Source of the DNA: FEN-1073 sp963780865
Lineage (GTDB): Bacteria; Chloroflexota; Anaerolineae; Anaerolineales; RBG-16-64-43
DNA length: 64,000 nt
Assembly: GCA_963780865.1 (NCBI GenBank)
Contig: CAWADT010000005.1
Location: 1-64,000, forward strand
Direction of reading: 5' to 3'
Both the position numbers and the translations under genes were made by a program. The notes beneath the pieces are model-generated. The model was not told the origin of the DNA. It worked only from the letters and a program-made list of their open reading frames with translations, and made no database searches. Position 1 is the stretch's first letter; each line of letters begins with the position of its first letter. Of the stretch, positions 1-9,249 are shown piece by piece.

Positions 1-971
1 GCCGGGCCTTTGTTGTAAATTCCGCCGCCGAAGCGGGCGATGTTATCCTGAAAAAGCACCTCGCGGGCGGTGATATCGCCGGCGGGTTCGTTGTAAATCC
101 CTCCGCCATTCACGCCTCCGTGGTTGTCCTGCAGGACGCTTTGGTTGAGAGCGAGGGTCGAAGCGTTGTAGATGCCGTCTCCCCGGTCGCCGGACGTGTT
201 GTTGAGTATCTGGGCGCGGGTAAGCGTGGAATGGACTGCGTTATCGAGCCACAACCCGCCCCCGCTGGCCGTAGCCGTGTTGTTCGAAACGGTGGTCCGG
301 GTCAGTTCGAAAAGCGGCGAAGTGGTGCCGCTCGCGATGACCATGATCCCGCCGCCCTGGTCGGCGCTGTTGCCGCTGACCTCAGAATCTTCGAGCGTCA
401 GGGTCCCGTCCAAGTCGCTAAGGATTCCACCCCCGTTGGCAAAACCAAACCCGCCGGGCGCCAGGGCGGCGGCGTTATTCTGGATCGTGCTGGCGTGGAT
501 GCGAAGAATGCCGTGGTTGGCAATTCCCGCGCCGTTGGGATTCCGGCCGTTTTGAATGATCAAACCGGACATATCCACGGTAGCCGCCGGAAAAACCTCG
601 AACACGCGGTCCAAGCCCGCGCCATCGATCACCGGGTTGCCGCTCCCGGAAAGTGCCGCGCTATCGAGAATATCCAGATCGCCCGTCGCGGCCGCGTCTT
701 CCCCGGCGCCCGAAAGCGAGAGCGTGTACGTGCCGGCCGGGATGCTGATGGTTTGCGTTCCCGGGCAGGTGTTCGACATGATCACGGCTTCCCGCAGGGA
801 ACAATCCGCGCTCGAACAAATCCCGTCATTGGTGTCGGCCGTCTTGGTCACCGGGATCACGACCGTACTGCACGGCAGTGCGGCTGTGCTGGGACCGCAA
901 CTGACAAGCAATAGAATCAGAATGGAGAGCGATCCCAGGACGATCCAGGTCGTGCGCCGCGTGCTTTTCAT
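1..971 (-). CDS. CSLREA-type right-handed beta-helix lipoprotein (C-terminus beyond window)
   Basis: Secreted surface lipoprotein, function unknown; such proteins form parallel beta-helices on the cell surface. Reading the minus strand from the ATG at 971-969 gives 323 codons with no stop, so the gene leaves the window. A strong GGAGGAAAG ribosome site lies directly upstream. Residues 1-24 are a signal peptide ending in a lipobox with Cys25 (LVSC). Residues 57-63 read CSLREAV, the hallmark of the CSLREA family. From about residue 110 the chain is a series of short rungs rich in NN, GGGI and GGGL, as expected for a beta-helix. Ordinary base use; no close neighbour in operon. The family call is firm, the ligand unknown. 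Confidence 0.85.
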   Translation of the reverse strand, partial: MKSTRRTTWIVLGSLSILILLLVSCGPSTAALPCSTVVIPVTKTADTNDGICSSADCSLREAVIMSNTCPGTQTISIPAGTYTLSLSGAGEDAAATGDLDILDSAALSGSGNPVIDGAGLDRVFEVFPAATVDMSGLIIQNGRNPNGAGIANHGILRIHASTIQNNAAALAPGGFGFANGGGILSDLDGTLTLEDSEVSGNSADQGGGIMVIASGTTSPLFELTRTTVSNNTATASGGGLWLDNAVHSTLTRAQILNNTSGDRGDGIYNASTLALNQSVLQDNHGGVNGGGIYNEPAGDITAREVLFQDNIARFGGGIYNKGP

Positions 972-1342
972 CTTTCCTCCTTGGGGTCCGGGCAAGCCGG
1001 GAACGTCATCGCTCCGCCGGGAAAAAACTTGCCCGATTGCTTTTTCCAACAATATCATTCCTTGGTCTTGCCAATAATTGGCTTATATTTGAATGAATCG
1101 GAAACTTCCCAACTATATTCATTTCCACTCTCCAAGGGGATTGGGTTTATGGGAATTGATTTTGTTCTTGCCGGGCGCAGCGGTTCGTTTTCCATCACGC
1201 CGCGCCAAGGTCGAGCGAAAGGCGGGACCACCCGGCAGCCCGGCCGCAATCTCTCCGCGCTTCGCGCTCTGCCTTGGAGGTAGTAAACTTGGCGCGCGAG
1301 GCACACCCGGGAAGGTGCTCCAAATTAATTGAGGGAGGCGGC

Positions 1343-2059
1343 TTGACCGACGCGAGGCAGGGAATGACCATGCTGGATAGATGGAAGGAAGTCGACCGAC
1401 ATCTTAATATTTTGCTTAAGCTTTCCGATTCCGCTCTGGAAGGGGCGCTCCAGGCCAGCGCAGCCGCTGGTCTGCCGGGGATCAACGTCACGGCCGCCCA
1501 GGGCAAGCTGCTGATGATCTTGGCCCAGGCCATGAATGCGCGCTCCATTTTGGAAATTGGCACCCTGGGCGGATACAGCACGATCTGGCTTGCGCGGGCG
1601 CTGCCAGCCGGCGGGCGCCTGATCACCCTCGAGATGGATCCGGAGCACGCGGCCGTCGCTCAAAAAAACATTGGGCGGGCGGGGTTGGGAGACGCCGTCG
1701 AGATCCGGCTTGGACGGGCATTGGATACCTTGCTAGTCCTCGCCGCCGAAGGCCGGGGACCGTTTGATCTGATCTTTATCGACGCCGATAAGCCCAGCTA
1801 TCCCGAATATTTCACCTGGGCGGTCAAGTTATCCCATCGCGGGACCTTGATCGTCGCGGACAATGTCGTGCGCAACGGGGCGGTGATCGACCCCTCCAAC
1901 CCGGATCCCAACGTCCGGGCCGTTCGGCTTTTCCTGGAGCGGGTGGCCGCCGAACCACGCGTTACGGCGACGGCAATCCAAACGGTGGGCACCAAAGGCT
2001 ACGACGGGTTCGCGCTTGTCCTGGTTGTCGGCGATCCTGATCCGAGCGGCGCGAGTTGA
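1343..2059 (+). CDS. O-methyltransferase (catechol-OMT-like family)
   Basis: SAM-dependent methyltransferase of the Methyltransf_3 type, which methylates hydroxyls of small aromatic or catechol-like substrates using a divalent metal. The SAM-binding motif I reads EIGTLGGYST and the metal-binding stretch reads FIDADK, followed by VADNVVRNG, all in the usual order. I start at TTG 1343 because GAGGGAGG lies 5 nt before it; ATG 1364 is the alternative and would remove seven residues. Predicted length 238 residues, slightly longer than the common ~220. It stands alone, facing an intergenic stretch that holds a palindromic repeat. Substrate cannot be told from sequence. Confidence 0.88.
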   Translation: MTDARQGMTMLDRWKEVDRHLNILLKLSDSALEGALQASAAAGLPGINVTAAQGKLLMILAQAMNARSILEIGTLGGYSTIWLARALPAGGRLITLEMDPEHAAVAQKNIGRAGLGDAVEIRLGRALDTLLVLAAEGRGPFDLIFIDADKPSYPEYFTWAVKLSHRGTLIVADNVVRNGAVIDPSNPDPNVRAVRLFLERVAAEPRVTATAIQTVGTKGYDGFALVLVVGDPDPSGAS

Positions 2060-2167
2060 ATGGGTGCGACGGGAGCCTTCGAGAACGATCTTGCGGCGGT
2101 GGGTTGCGCGTTCCCCGGGAGCGGATTCGCCGGACAAGGATGATGAAGGAGTAGAACCGTGACGGAA

Positions 2168-2222
2168 AATGAATGACCGCGTGGCTTGCTGCGGGGTATT
2201 CATCATCCCGCGAAAGCGGGAT
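2168..2222. repeat. Short copy of dispersed nested-palindrome repeat
   Basis: Contains AATGAATGACCGCG, then the CTGCGGGGTATTCATC block, then the perfect 18-bp inverted repeat ATCCCGCGAAAGCGGGAT at 2205-2222. The same blocks recur near 11.1, 48.2 and 52.6 kb. This copy lacks the middle part seen in the longer copies. Confidence 0.75.
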
Positions 2223-2306
2223 TAATTGAAAATGGAATGAGTCGGCAGTCGACGGGAGCATGTTCCTTTTAATAGGAACCTGGAAGTAAGCCAAGGAGCC
2301 CTTCCG

Positions 2307-3071
2307 ATGAGGTTTGAACCGCAGAATAAATTGGAGCGTTCGTTGGTCTCGGCCGTAAAAGATCCCGCCTGCCGGCCGCAGTTTTATAAGGATTTAATCG
2401 AGTCGGATATCTATTTCATCGAGCATGGCAATCCGCCCGTGCGCGGCGGCCGCGTAACGCTCGCGCAGGGGTATCAACTCCGAATCCAGCCGGTCGAAAT
2501 CAAGGGTAAAAGTTATCTACCAATTTTCTCTTCCTTGCCGAGGCTCCAGGCGGCTTTGAAACACGAGGCGGGCTATATTTCGATGAACGCCCTGAAATTC
2601 CTCGAACTCACCAAGGATGCGGATGTTTTTCTCAACTTCGGTTCCGATTATGGCAAGGAATTGACGTCGGCGGAAATCGCTTCCATCCTGGACGGCTCCA
2701 TTGGGAAGCCCGCGGAACGGTACGTGGCCAAGAAAAACACGAACGTAGTCATCGGGCAACCGGCGCGTTACCCCGGGAAACTCGCCGATGCCCTCAAGCG
2801 ATATTTTGGAAAAAGAAACGACGTGAAGCGCGCGTGGCTCGCTCATTTCTACAATCCCGAAACGGGCGAAAAACCGCATACGATGATTGCGCTCGAAGTC
2901 AGCGGCGACTGGGACCAAATTTCCGGAGAAATCGGGATAATCGCAGAAAGCGTTGAGATACCCGATCCTCCCTTGGACCTGATTCAAATCACCGGCCGCG
3001 GCGGGATCGAAGATTTTTTCCTCAAAAAGATAAAACCATTCTATGAAAGGAAAATCTTTGGGATCCTTTAG
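2307..3071 (+). CDS. SseB-family protein
   Basis: The 254-residue protein has the two-part layout of the SseB (enhanced serine sensitivity) family: an N-terminal domain (about 1-120) with the LPIFSSLPRLQAALKHE segment typical of the family, and a C-terminal domain (about 130-250) ending in DLIQITGRGGIEDFFLKKIKPFY. Members are cytoplasmic; the biochemical role is unclear, and in Enterobacteria overexpression affects serine sensitivity. ATG 2307 follows AAGGAG with good spacing. No operon partner is visible. Family membership fairly sure, role unknown. Confidence 0.8.
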   Translation: MRFEPQNKLERSLVSAVKDPACRPQFYKDLIESDIYFIEHGNPPVRGGRVTLAQGYQLRIQPVEIKGKSYLPIFSSLPRLQAALKHEAGYISMNALKFLELTKDADVFLNFGSDYGKELTSAEIASILDGSIGKPAERYVAKKNTNVVIGQPARYPGKLADALKRYFGKRNDVKRAWLAHFYNPETGEKPHTMIALEVSGDWDQISGEIGIIAESVEIPDPPLDLIQITGRGGIEDFFLKKIKPFYERKIFGIL

Positions 3072-3564
3072 GAAAAAAGGATAATCCGTTGATCCATTCT
3101 ACTTTTCCCATCGTTCTCAACGTTACGTGTAAAACAAATAGGTCAGCGTGTGTATTTCTACCAATCCTAAAACAGAAGTCTGAGTTTACATGAGGAGCGA
3201 CGTCGCCGGCATCAATGCTTTGGATGCACCCGAAAATTCCACTCCGGATAAATCTTTTTGGGCGATGAGGATTAGCCGCACGAACCAACGAACCATCGGG
3301 GAAAAGCCTTTTCATAATGCTTCATCCTCAAGTCCACTGCGTTGATGATTGCTTCACGGACAAACGCAAAATCCAGCGGTTAACTCAAGTCCATCCGGAA
3401 GTGGAGTGGAGAAATCGTGGTAAAGTATTGGATAGCCGCATGATTAACATTTCAGGGACTGGAAAAATCTGCGGAAGCTTATCCCTCTGCGGGCTGAATA
3501 AACCAGGAATAATTTATCCCTTGTACAATCGATCTCCGGAGGCCTCAGGGAAGGAGTAAAAAGA
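3072..3564. other. Intergenic stretch without recognisable gene
   Basis: About 490 bases with only short, unconvincing reading frames. A TACAAT box near 3522 and the GGAAGGAG ribosome site at about 3550 probably serve the downstream membrane protein. Nothing else is recognisable. Confidence 0.5.
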
Positions 3565-5301
3565 ATGAAGACAAGGAATACCCTTGTATTCTCCATGGTT
3601 TCTTATTTATTAATCGCGGCCTTTTCGTTTCTCTATCTTCAATACAAAATTGGATTAGTAAACCTGCTTTTCCTGACCGAGAAAAACCATCAACCGATCT
3701 CCAGCCTGGAGTTTAATTCAGCCGAGTTCGTCCTTATTCTTGGAATTGGCGCATCGATCTGTTTGTTGCTCCTGATCGGCGTGGAAGCCAATAATCTGGG
3801 TTTTGAATCCACTCCGGCATTATTTAATTTTATCTCAAGAACCATGGAGGTACACGATCGGCAGCACGAAATATTGGGAGGTCTACTCTTCTCCGATTAT
3901 CAAAGCAGGCCCAGGGGGATTGCCGATGCGTTGCGATTGCAAGCCGCTTCCTTGTTTCATGCCCTGCTAAAAATTGTCTTTCTCCCCCTCAGCGTTGGAT
4001 TATTGCACTTTATCCCCTTAACGATTTTCGCTATTTTGCTTCTCTTTCCAATGTTCATATTGGGGCATCCCGTTCCGGTCATATGGTACGCCGCATCCTT
4101 TTTCTTCCTGTATGTATTTTGTTATCGAGCCTTGCTTTTCTTCACGGCAAAAAGAAAAGGAATTACGAGGTGGGAAGACGTGTTGCCGCCTTACCGAATT
4201 GGCTTCGGAGCTGCCCGCGAAACGATGACCCAGCCGGTGGGGACTACTGGCGTCACTTATGATTTTATCCTGAGATTGTTGGCCAAGGAGGCCATTCTAA
4301 ACGCAATAAAAAATGATATGCAGAAAACCGGCCAAATCGGGTATAAGGAAATATGGCGGCTGGGGTTGATCACTCCGGACCAGGATATCTTCGATCTCAA
4401 TCCATCCTCATCGACCCGACAAGAGGGAATAAAAAAGATCATCAGCGATAACAATTTTCGATTAAACCGCGTGGAACAAATCCCGGTCAACCGCACCGCC
4501 GTATTGTTCAATGCCACCATTCTCGATAGTCAATTCAATAACCTTGTGGTCGTCGGTGGAACCGTCAAGCCGATGATCGGTTTCTATCCCGGTTGGAGCT
4601 ATCCGGTGACGACGGGCTGGAAAAGAGGCGAGTTTCTCCCGCTCAGGAAGATCCAAATGAATCCCTCTTCGCCTTCCACAAAAAACAGGAGCCGGCGCCT
4701 GTCGGAATTTCTGCGCGAAGACGGATTCCCATTAAGGGAATCGTATTCCGACGGAGACCCACTGACTACGGACCGGGGCGGAATCATCGTGCTCGACAAA
4801 GAGGGACTGCTCATCATCTATCCCCGATACTTCGTCCAAAGGAGATTGATCGATGACGAGGGTAGTTTGGTGGATATCGGGCTGGACGAGAGCTTCAACC
4901 CCAATCCGCAGTTTGATGTAAAGTTGCGTCCGTCCGTCTCGGAGCTATTATTCCGGTATATTTCCGCCAATGGATTTGTTCCCGTTTTGAGATATCGGTC
5001 CATTCCTTATGCGTCGGATTACATGATCCCGATTGTGGATACCCCCATGAGCAGCAATGGCTGGGCCGACCTGTATGTCGATACCAGGGGAAAGGCGAAA
5101 TTATTTATTTCCAAAGAGAAAACCACGGCCGAATGGTATGAAATGATGAACAAATTAAAACAACTGTTTGTCGCCGAGTTGGTTAAAGAAAATCATCTGC
5201 TGGCTTTCGAAAAAGATAAAGCCCACCTTGACAATTATCTTTATCAAAAATTGATGATTCTGAGGGATTATTTCACCATTCGGGATTGGCAGATTATATG
5301 A
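3565..5301 (+). CDS. Orphan membrane protein, 578 residues
   Basis: I do not recognise this family. ATG 3565 follows a clear GGAAGGAG site. The N-terminal third has hydrophobic segments at about 7-25, 52-73, 130-160 and 163-195, so four to five membrane spans are likely. The remaining ~380 residues are soluble, mixed charged and aromatic, without cysteine clusters or catalytic motifs I can name; the end is lysine- and leucine-rich. Base use is more AT-rich than most neighbours, which fits acquisition by transfer. It stands alone between two intergenic stretches. Clearly coding by length and by the strong start. Confidence 0.75.
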   Translation: MKTRNTLVFSMVSYLLIAAFSFLYLQYKIGLVNLLFLTEKNHQPISSLEFNSAEFVLILGIGASICLLLLIGVEANNLGFESTPALFNFISRTMEVHDRQHEILGGLLFSDYQSRPRGIADALRLQAASLFHALLKIVFLPLSVGLLHFIPLTIFAILLLFPMFILGHPVPVIWYAASFFFLYVFCYRALLFFTAKRKGITRWEDVLPPYRIGFGAARETMTQPVGTTGVTYDFILRLLAKEAILNAIKNDMQKTGQIGYKEIWRLGLITPDQDIFDLNPSSSTRQEGIKKIISDNNFRLNRVEQIPVNRTAVLFNATILDSQFNNLVVVGGTVKPMIGFYPGWSYPVTTGWKRGEFLPLRKIQMNPSSPSTKNRSRRLSEFLREDGFPLRESYSDGDPLTTDRGGIIVLDKEGLLIIYPRYFVQRRLIDDEGSLVDIGLDESFNPNPQFDVKLRPSVSELLFRYISANGFVPVLRYRSIPYASDYMIPIVDTPMSSNGWADLYVDTRGKAKLFISKEKTTAEWYEMMNKLKQLFVAELVKENHLLAFEKDKAHLDNYLYQKLMILRDYFTIRDWQII

Positions 5302-5382
5302 AGAAGCCAGGCGAGAAATTTGGTTAGTCGTCGGTAGATTTCATTCCTGGAGGGGGTTCGACCGTTTTCGGAAGAATTTCCT

Positions 5383-5628
5383 TTAGATGGATATGCCCGC
5401 CCCATATTCCGGCACCCGCACATCCACTCCGCTTCCCCGCAGCGTTTCCTTCCACCAATCCGGATCCTCCGTATGAATTGGAATTAATATTTCCGGATGC
5501 ACTGAGCGCACGAATTCCGACAGTTCCTCTCCGCAGGCGTGGCCGGAGGCATGGAGGTAGGGCGATTGCTTGTCGTCCGGGTCTCCGATCAGATCGAGTC
5601 CCAGCAAGCGGAAAGATCTGCTAAACAA
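5383..5628 (-). pseudogene. Duplicate of the 3' end of the metallo-beta-lactamase gene
   Basis: The minus strand encodes the last ~75 residues of the RNase J-like hydrolase found intact at 9250-10830. Positions 5429-5612 match 9296-9479 at a constant offset of 3867 with, by eye, only two mismatches. The last 17 or so codons, however, differ (DVRVPEYGAGISI here against EVRKPEVGRGITL in the full gene) while staying homologous. There is no upstream part and no own promoter, so it is a stub. It marks the left edge of the TPR cargo block. Confidence 0.85.
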
Positions 5629-5733
5629 TTCAGATCGACGGCATGCCGGGAGGAAACGAAATCGCGGGCCTCTTTTATTAGCGATGGATATATAATACCA
5701 GTGGCGCCCACTGTTATTTATAGGTTGGAATCG

Positions 5734-6780
5734 ATGAAAACCTACCGAAACGACAGATTCGGTTTCGAAATCGACATCCCCGACGATTGGTCGTTACTTG
5801 CCCAAAATAAACCTGAAAATAGACCGGGAGATACCGAGCTTATCTTCAGCTGCACTTCCGGAGACAGGTTAAATTTTCAAATCGGACCGGTTGTCGAGGA
5901 TCTTTCCCTGGAACAAACCGAAAAAGAATTCAGCCGGTATGCCGATAAAAAAGGATTTCTATCCCTGAAATTCGGCAGAATTAGCGTTGAAGGAAAGGAA
6001 CACGTCTGGGCAATGTATTACATGGGTGGGGAACTCTGGGCCAAGAAGTATCTGATCGTGCTGGAGGGACTCGAATACGCCTTGACGGCAACCTGCTCGG
6101 ACCAGAAGGAACTTCTTCAAAGGGAAAAAGTCTGGGATGCGATTGCCGCATCCTTTCGAATCCGTAAGGAAGAATCGCAGAACCTTCGCGCTTTGCTGGA
6201 GGATATCAACCGACTTACCCGTCCGGGGGATATGCCCAAAAGGATTGCATTATGCGAGCGGGCGCTTTCCCTGGTCGATCAACGCGCGAATCCGGATCTG
6301 TGGGCGACTCTTCATTTGGAAATGGCCAAGAGCATGGGGCAGGAGACCGAAGGGGATCCGGCTGAAGTCCATCGAGCAGTCCATCGCCCACAATCAGCTG
6401 GCGCTCGAGGTATATACCCGGGAGAATCATCCGCGGGAATGGGCGACCATTCAGAACAACCTGGCGGCGAGCTACCGGAGCCGTGTGCGCGGGGACCGGG
6501 CCGCCAATCTGGAGCAGGCCCTTCGCTGCGGCTATCTGGCCCTCGAAGTTCGCATTCGTCCGACCTTCCCCGAGGATTACGCGACCACCCACAACAACCT
6601 GGCCAATGCGTACCGCTACAGGATCCTCGGCGACCGGACCAACAACCTGGAGCAGGCCTTCATCCATTGCCGGCAGGCACTCGAGGTTTTCACGCCGCGC
6701 GAACATCCCTGGAAATGGGCGACGGCGGAAAGCAATCTTGCGAACATCTACATGGACCGCAGGCGCGGGGATCCGGCTGA
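5734..6780 (+). CDS. TPR-repeat protein, N-terminal piece (frameshifted)
   Basis: ATG 5734 begins MKTYRNDRFGFEIDIPDDW, followed by a ~140-residue globular domain that resembles DUF1795/PsbP-like lipid- or protein-binding folds (weak call). Residues ~155-215 start the first TPR-like unit (DLWATLHLEMAK). At about 6378-6383 the true frame moves by one base: the expected EGDPAE-NIEQAI pattern breaks at GAAGTCCATC, and the repeats continue in the next frame. The residues read after that point to 6780 are out of frame and carry no signal. Either a sequencing slip or a genuine mutation. It is the first of three pieces of one gene reaching 9212. Confidence 0.6.
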   Translation: MKTYRNDRFGFEIDIPDDWSLLAQNKPENRPGDTELIFSCTSGDRLNFQIGPVVEDLSLEQTEKEFSRYADKKGFLSLKFGRISVEGKEHVWAMYYMGGELWAKKYLIVLEGLEYALTATCSDQKELLQREKVWDAIAASFRIRKEESQNLRALLEDINRLTRPGDMPKRIALCERALSLVDQRANPDLWATLHLEMAKSMGQETEGDPAEVHRAVHRPQSAGARGIYPGESSAGMGDHSEQPGGELPEPCARGPGRQSGAGPSLRLSGPRSSHSSDLPRGLRDHPQQPGQCVPLQDPRRPDQQPGAGLHPLPAGTRGFHAARTSLEMGDGGKQSCEHLHGPQARGSG

Positions 6781-7309
6781 AAACATCGAGCAAGCCATCG
6801 TCCATTACGGGCGGGCGCTGGAGGTGTTTACGCGCGAATCCTTTCCGGAGGATTGGGCCTGGACTCACAGCAATCTGGGCGGCGCCTATCGCAACCGATT
6901 GCGCGGCGAAAAGGCGGACAATCTGGAATCGGCGATCGAACACGCCGGAATGGCGCTCGAAGTTTTATACTCGCAACCGTTTTCCGCGCAGTGTGCGATC
7001 ACCCACCTCAACCTGGGGATCGCCTACGAAGAACGAACCAAGGGGGAACGCTTCGATAATCTCAATCGAGCAATCGAGCATTTTGAACAGGCGCTGAAAG
7101 GCATCTACGGAGTGGATCTGGAAGGGCGGTCAGAGGTGATTTCGGACCCATTTGGACGCCGTTTATCGCGAGAGGGGGCGGCTTTCCGGGGGCGAGAAAA
7201 AGGGGAGCACCGAAGAGTTGGCGTCAGATGGGAAACGGCGGACAGAAATGAAACCCCATCGCACCGAGCCGTATACCTGGGCGCGCGCCCGGTGCGCTAT
7301 GGCCGATAG
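6137..7309 (+). CDS. TPR-repeat protein, middle piece (frameshifted)
   Basis: The meaningful part is about 6378-7148. It encodes roughly six consecutive ~46-residue TPR-like units with the consensus N(I/L)EQAI-HY--ALEV-TRE-P--WA---NL---Y--R--GD-A-. Such repeats form superhelical scaffolds for protein contacts, often seen beside CHAT or other signalling domains. Sequence before ~6378 in this frame is a shadow of the N-terminal piece. Near 7146-7149 (an extra C in GACCCATTT) the frame shifts again and the protein continues to 9212. With both slips repaired the three parts give one protein of about 1,160 residues. Confidence 0.6.
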   Translation: MRLPHPFESVRKNRRTFALCWRISTDLPVRGICPKGLHYASGRFPWSINARIRICGRLFIWKWPRAWGRRPKGIRLKSIEQSIAHNQLALEVYTRENHPREWATIQNNLAASYRSRVRGDRAANLEQALRCGYLALEVRIRPTFPEDYATTHNNLANAYRYRILGDRTNNLEQAFIHCRQALEVFTPREHPWKWATAESNLANIYMDRRRGDPAENIEQAIVHYGRALEVFTRESFPEDWAWTHSNLGGAYRNRLRGEKADNLESAIEHAGMALEVLYSQPFSAQCAITHLNLGIAYEERTKGERFDNLNRAIEHFEQALKGIYGVDLEGRSEVISDPFGRRLSREGAAFRGREKGEHRRVGVRWETADRNETPSHRAVYLGARPVRYGR

Positions 7310-9212
7310 GCTGATGCTCCACGGGCCCAGAAACCGGATCGCCAATCTGACCCAGGCCGAACAACTCTATCGCGATGCTCAGAGGGTTTTTACCCGCGAG
7401 GCATATCCGCAGGATTGGGCGCATGTTCAAAACAATCTGGGAGAAATCCACCGTCACCTCAGCCTGATGGAGTACCGGGTGGAGCACCTTGCCCAGGCGG
7501 AGGAACATTACCGCGGGGCGCTAGAAATCGTCACCAAGCAGAATAATCCGGAATTGTGGGCGGCGGTCCAGAACAACCTGGGAATTGTGTGCGCCAAAGG
7601 CATCCCGGGGGATGCGTCGGAAAACCTTGAGGAGGCGATCGACCACTGCCGGCTGGCGCTTGAGGTGTATACCCGCGAAGTGCTTCCAGACGATTGGGCC
7701 ATGGCTCAAAACAACCTCGGCTCGGCTTATCATAAACGCATCCTGGGCGACCGGGCCGAGAATATCGAACAGGCCATTTGTCATTTCCAAGAGGCGCTCG
7801 AAATCCAGGCCCAACAAAAAGACCGGGAACAGTGGGCAGGCACCCAAAGCAATCTGGCGTTGGCGTACTGGGACCGCCCAAGCGGCGAACGGGAGAAAAA
7901 CATCGAACAAGTCATTACCCACAACCGAAATGCCTTGGAAGTCTATACCCAAATAAAATACCCGGAGGATTGGGCAAAAACCCTAACACGGTCGGGGGTT
8001 GCGTTTTTTGCCTTTATAACCGGCGACCTGGCTGAGAACATCGAGCAAGCCATCCGACACATTCAACCGACCTTGCAGTTCTATACCCGCGAAACCCATC
8101 CGGCAGAATGGGCCAACGCTCAAAATTTTCTGGGGACCGCTTATTTGGTGCGCCGGCGGGGCGATGGAGCGGAGAATCTGGAGCAAGCCATCGCTTGTTT
8201 CACACACGCAACGCAGATCTTTACTCCGCAATCCAATCCGAAAGGATGGGTTGTTTCCCAAAGTTCCTTGGGAAACGCCTACACAAAACGTCTACGAGGC
8301 AAACGAGCGCAGAATTACGATCAGGCCATCAGCCACTACGAAAAAGCCTTGGAGGAACTTTCCCGCCAGGGCGATCCGGAGATGTGGGCGGCCACCCACT
8401 ACGATCTGGCGTGCACGTATAGCAACCATCCCGGCGGCGACAGGATTGCGAACCTCGACCGGGCCATGGACCATTGCCGGAAAGCGCTGGAAGTCCATAC
8501 TCGGGAAGCCAACCCGGAACAATGGGCTATGCATCAAATATTGCTCGGCTCCACCACCCTGGAACGAAAGCGAGGCGAACGGGTGGAATATGCGGGCCGG
8601 GCGATGCAACACTGCCAATCGGCGTTGGAGGTTTTTACTTCCGACCGATATCCGGAAGAATGGACCAAGGTTCAAGAATTGCTGGCGATGGCCGTCCGAG
8701 AACGCGATCGCCCGGACAAAGATATCAAGCCCACTCCGGCAGCCGGCCCGCCGAATCTGGCCTTCCCCCAGTTCTACAAAGAAGAATCGGAAGCGGCGCC
8801 GGGCAAACAATGCAAATTGAAATTGATCCATTCAATCGTTCCGGATGTTCCGTTTCATACCAGCCTGTTATTGGTTTATCAGTGGGAGGAGAACCTGACC
8901 GATGAGGAAGCGAGGAAACTCGGCAAGCGCGCGATTGCATATGTATGTTGCGCAATCTATAATGCCGCTATCCATGCGGGGCTCTTTTGCCAGCCGTCTT
9001 CCATCCCGAACGGGCTCCGGCCGGCGTGGATCCTCGAGGGTAGAAAGGTGCCGGTCTCGCTAACCCTTTCCGATATTGACCCTTCAGATAAAACTTGTCA
9101 ATTTACCATCGACGATATGGTTTTTTATACGAGTAAATCACCAGGCGAGGAAACCCGCTGGAACAAAATGCTTGGGAGTTTCAAAGCCATATTCGGTGAA
9201 ATAATGGTATAG
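7152..9212 (+). CDS. TPR-repeat protein, C-terminal piece
   Basis: An open frame of 686 codons starting at a TTG without ribosome site, which supports its being the continuation of the upstream gene. Residues ~65-525 hold ten more ~46-residue TPR-like units with the same consensus. Residues ~530-686 are a separate globular tail with two close cysteines (AYVCCAIYNAA) and no motif I know. The long regular repeats suggest a cytoplasmic scaffold or sensor. No kinase, CHAT or nuclease domain is visible. The block ends 38 bases before the convergent hydrolase gene. Confidence 0.72.
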   Translation: MDAVYRERGRLSGGEKKGSTEELASDGKRRTEMKPHRTEPYTWARARCAMADRLMLHGPRNRIANLTQAEQLYRDAQRVFTREAYPQDWAHVQNNLGEIHRHLSLMEYRVEHLAQAEEHYRGALEIVTKQNNPELWAAVQNNLGIVCAKGIPGDASENLEEAIDHCRLALEVYTREVLPDDWAMAQNNLGSAYHKRILGDRAENIEQAICHFQEALEIQAQQKDREQWAGTQSNLALAYWDRPSGEREKNIEQVITHNRNALEVYTQIKYPEDWAKTLTRSGVAFFAFITGDLAENIEQAIRHIQPTLQFYTRETHPAEWANAQNFLGTAYLVRRRGDGAENLEQAIACFTHATQIFTPQSNPKGWVVSQSSLGNAYTKRLRGKRAQNYDQAISHYEKALEELSRQGDPEMWAATHYDLACTYSNHPGGDRIANLDRAMDHCRKALEVHTREANPEQWAMHQILLGSTTLERKRGERVEYAGRAMQHCQSALEVFTSDRYPEEWTKVQELLAMAVRERDRPDKDIKPTPAAGPPNLAFPQFYKEESEAAPGKQCKLKLIHSIVPDVPFHTSLLLVYQWEENLTDEEARKLGKRAIAYVCCAIYNAAIHAGLFCQPSSIPNGLRPAWILEGRKVPVSLTLSDIDPSDKTCQFTIDDMVFYTSKSPGEETRWNKMLGSFKAIFGEIMV

Positions 9213-9249
9213 GTTTTTCTTGTTTGGATTGAGATAGCCGAATCTGGAA

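Noticed and set aside
120..1077. Plus-strand frames opposite the beta-helix lipoprotein
   Set aside because: They have no motif or ribosome site; the minus strand gives a complete signal peptide, lipobox and CSLREAV motif.
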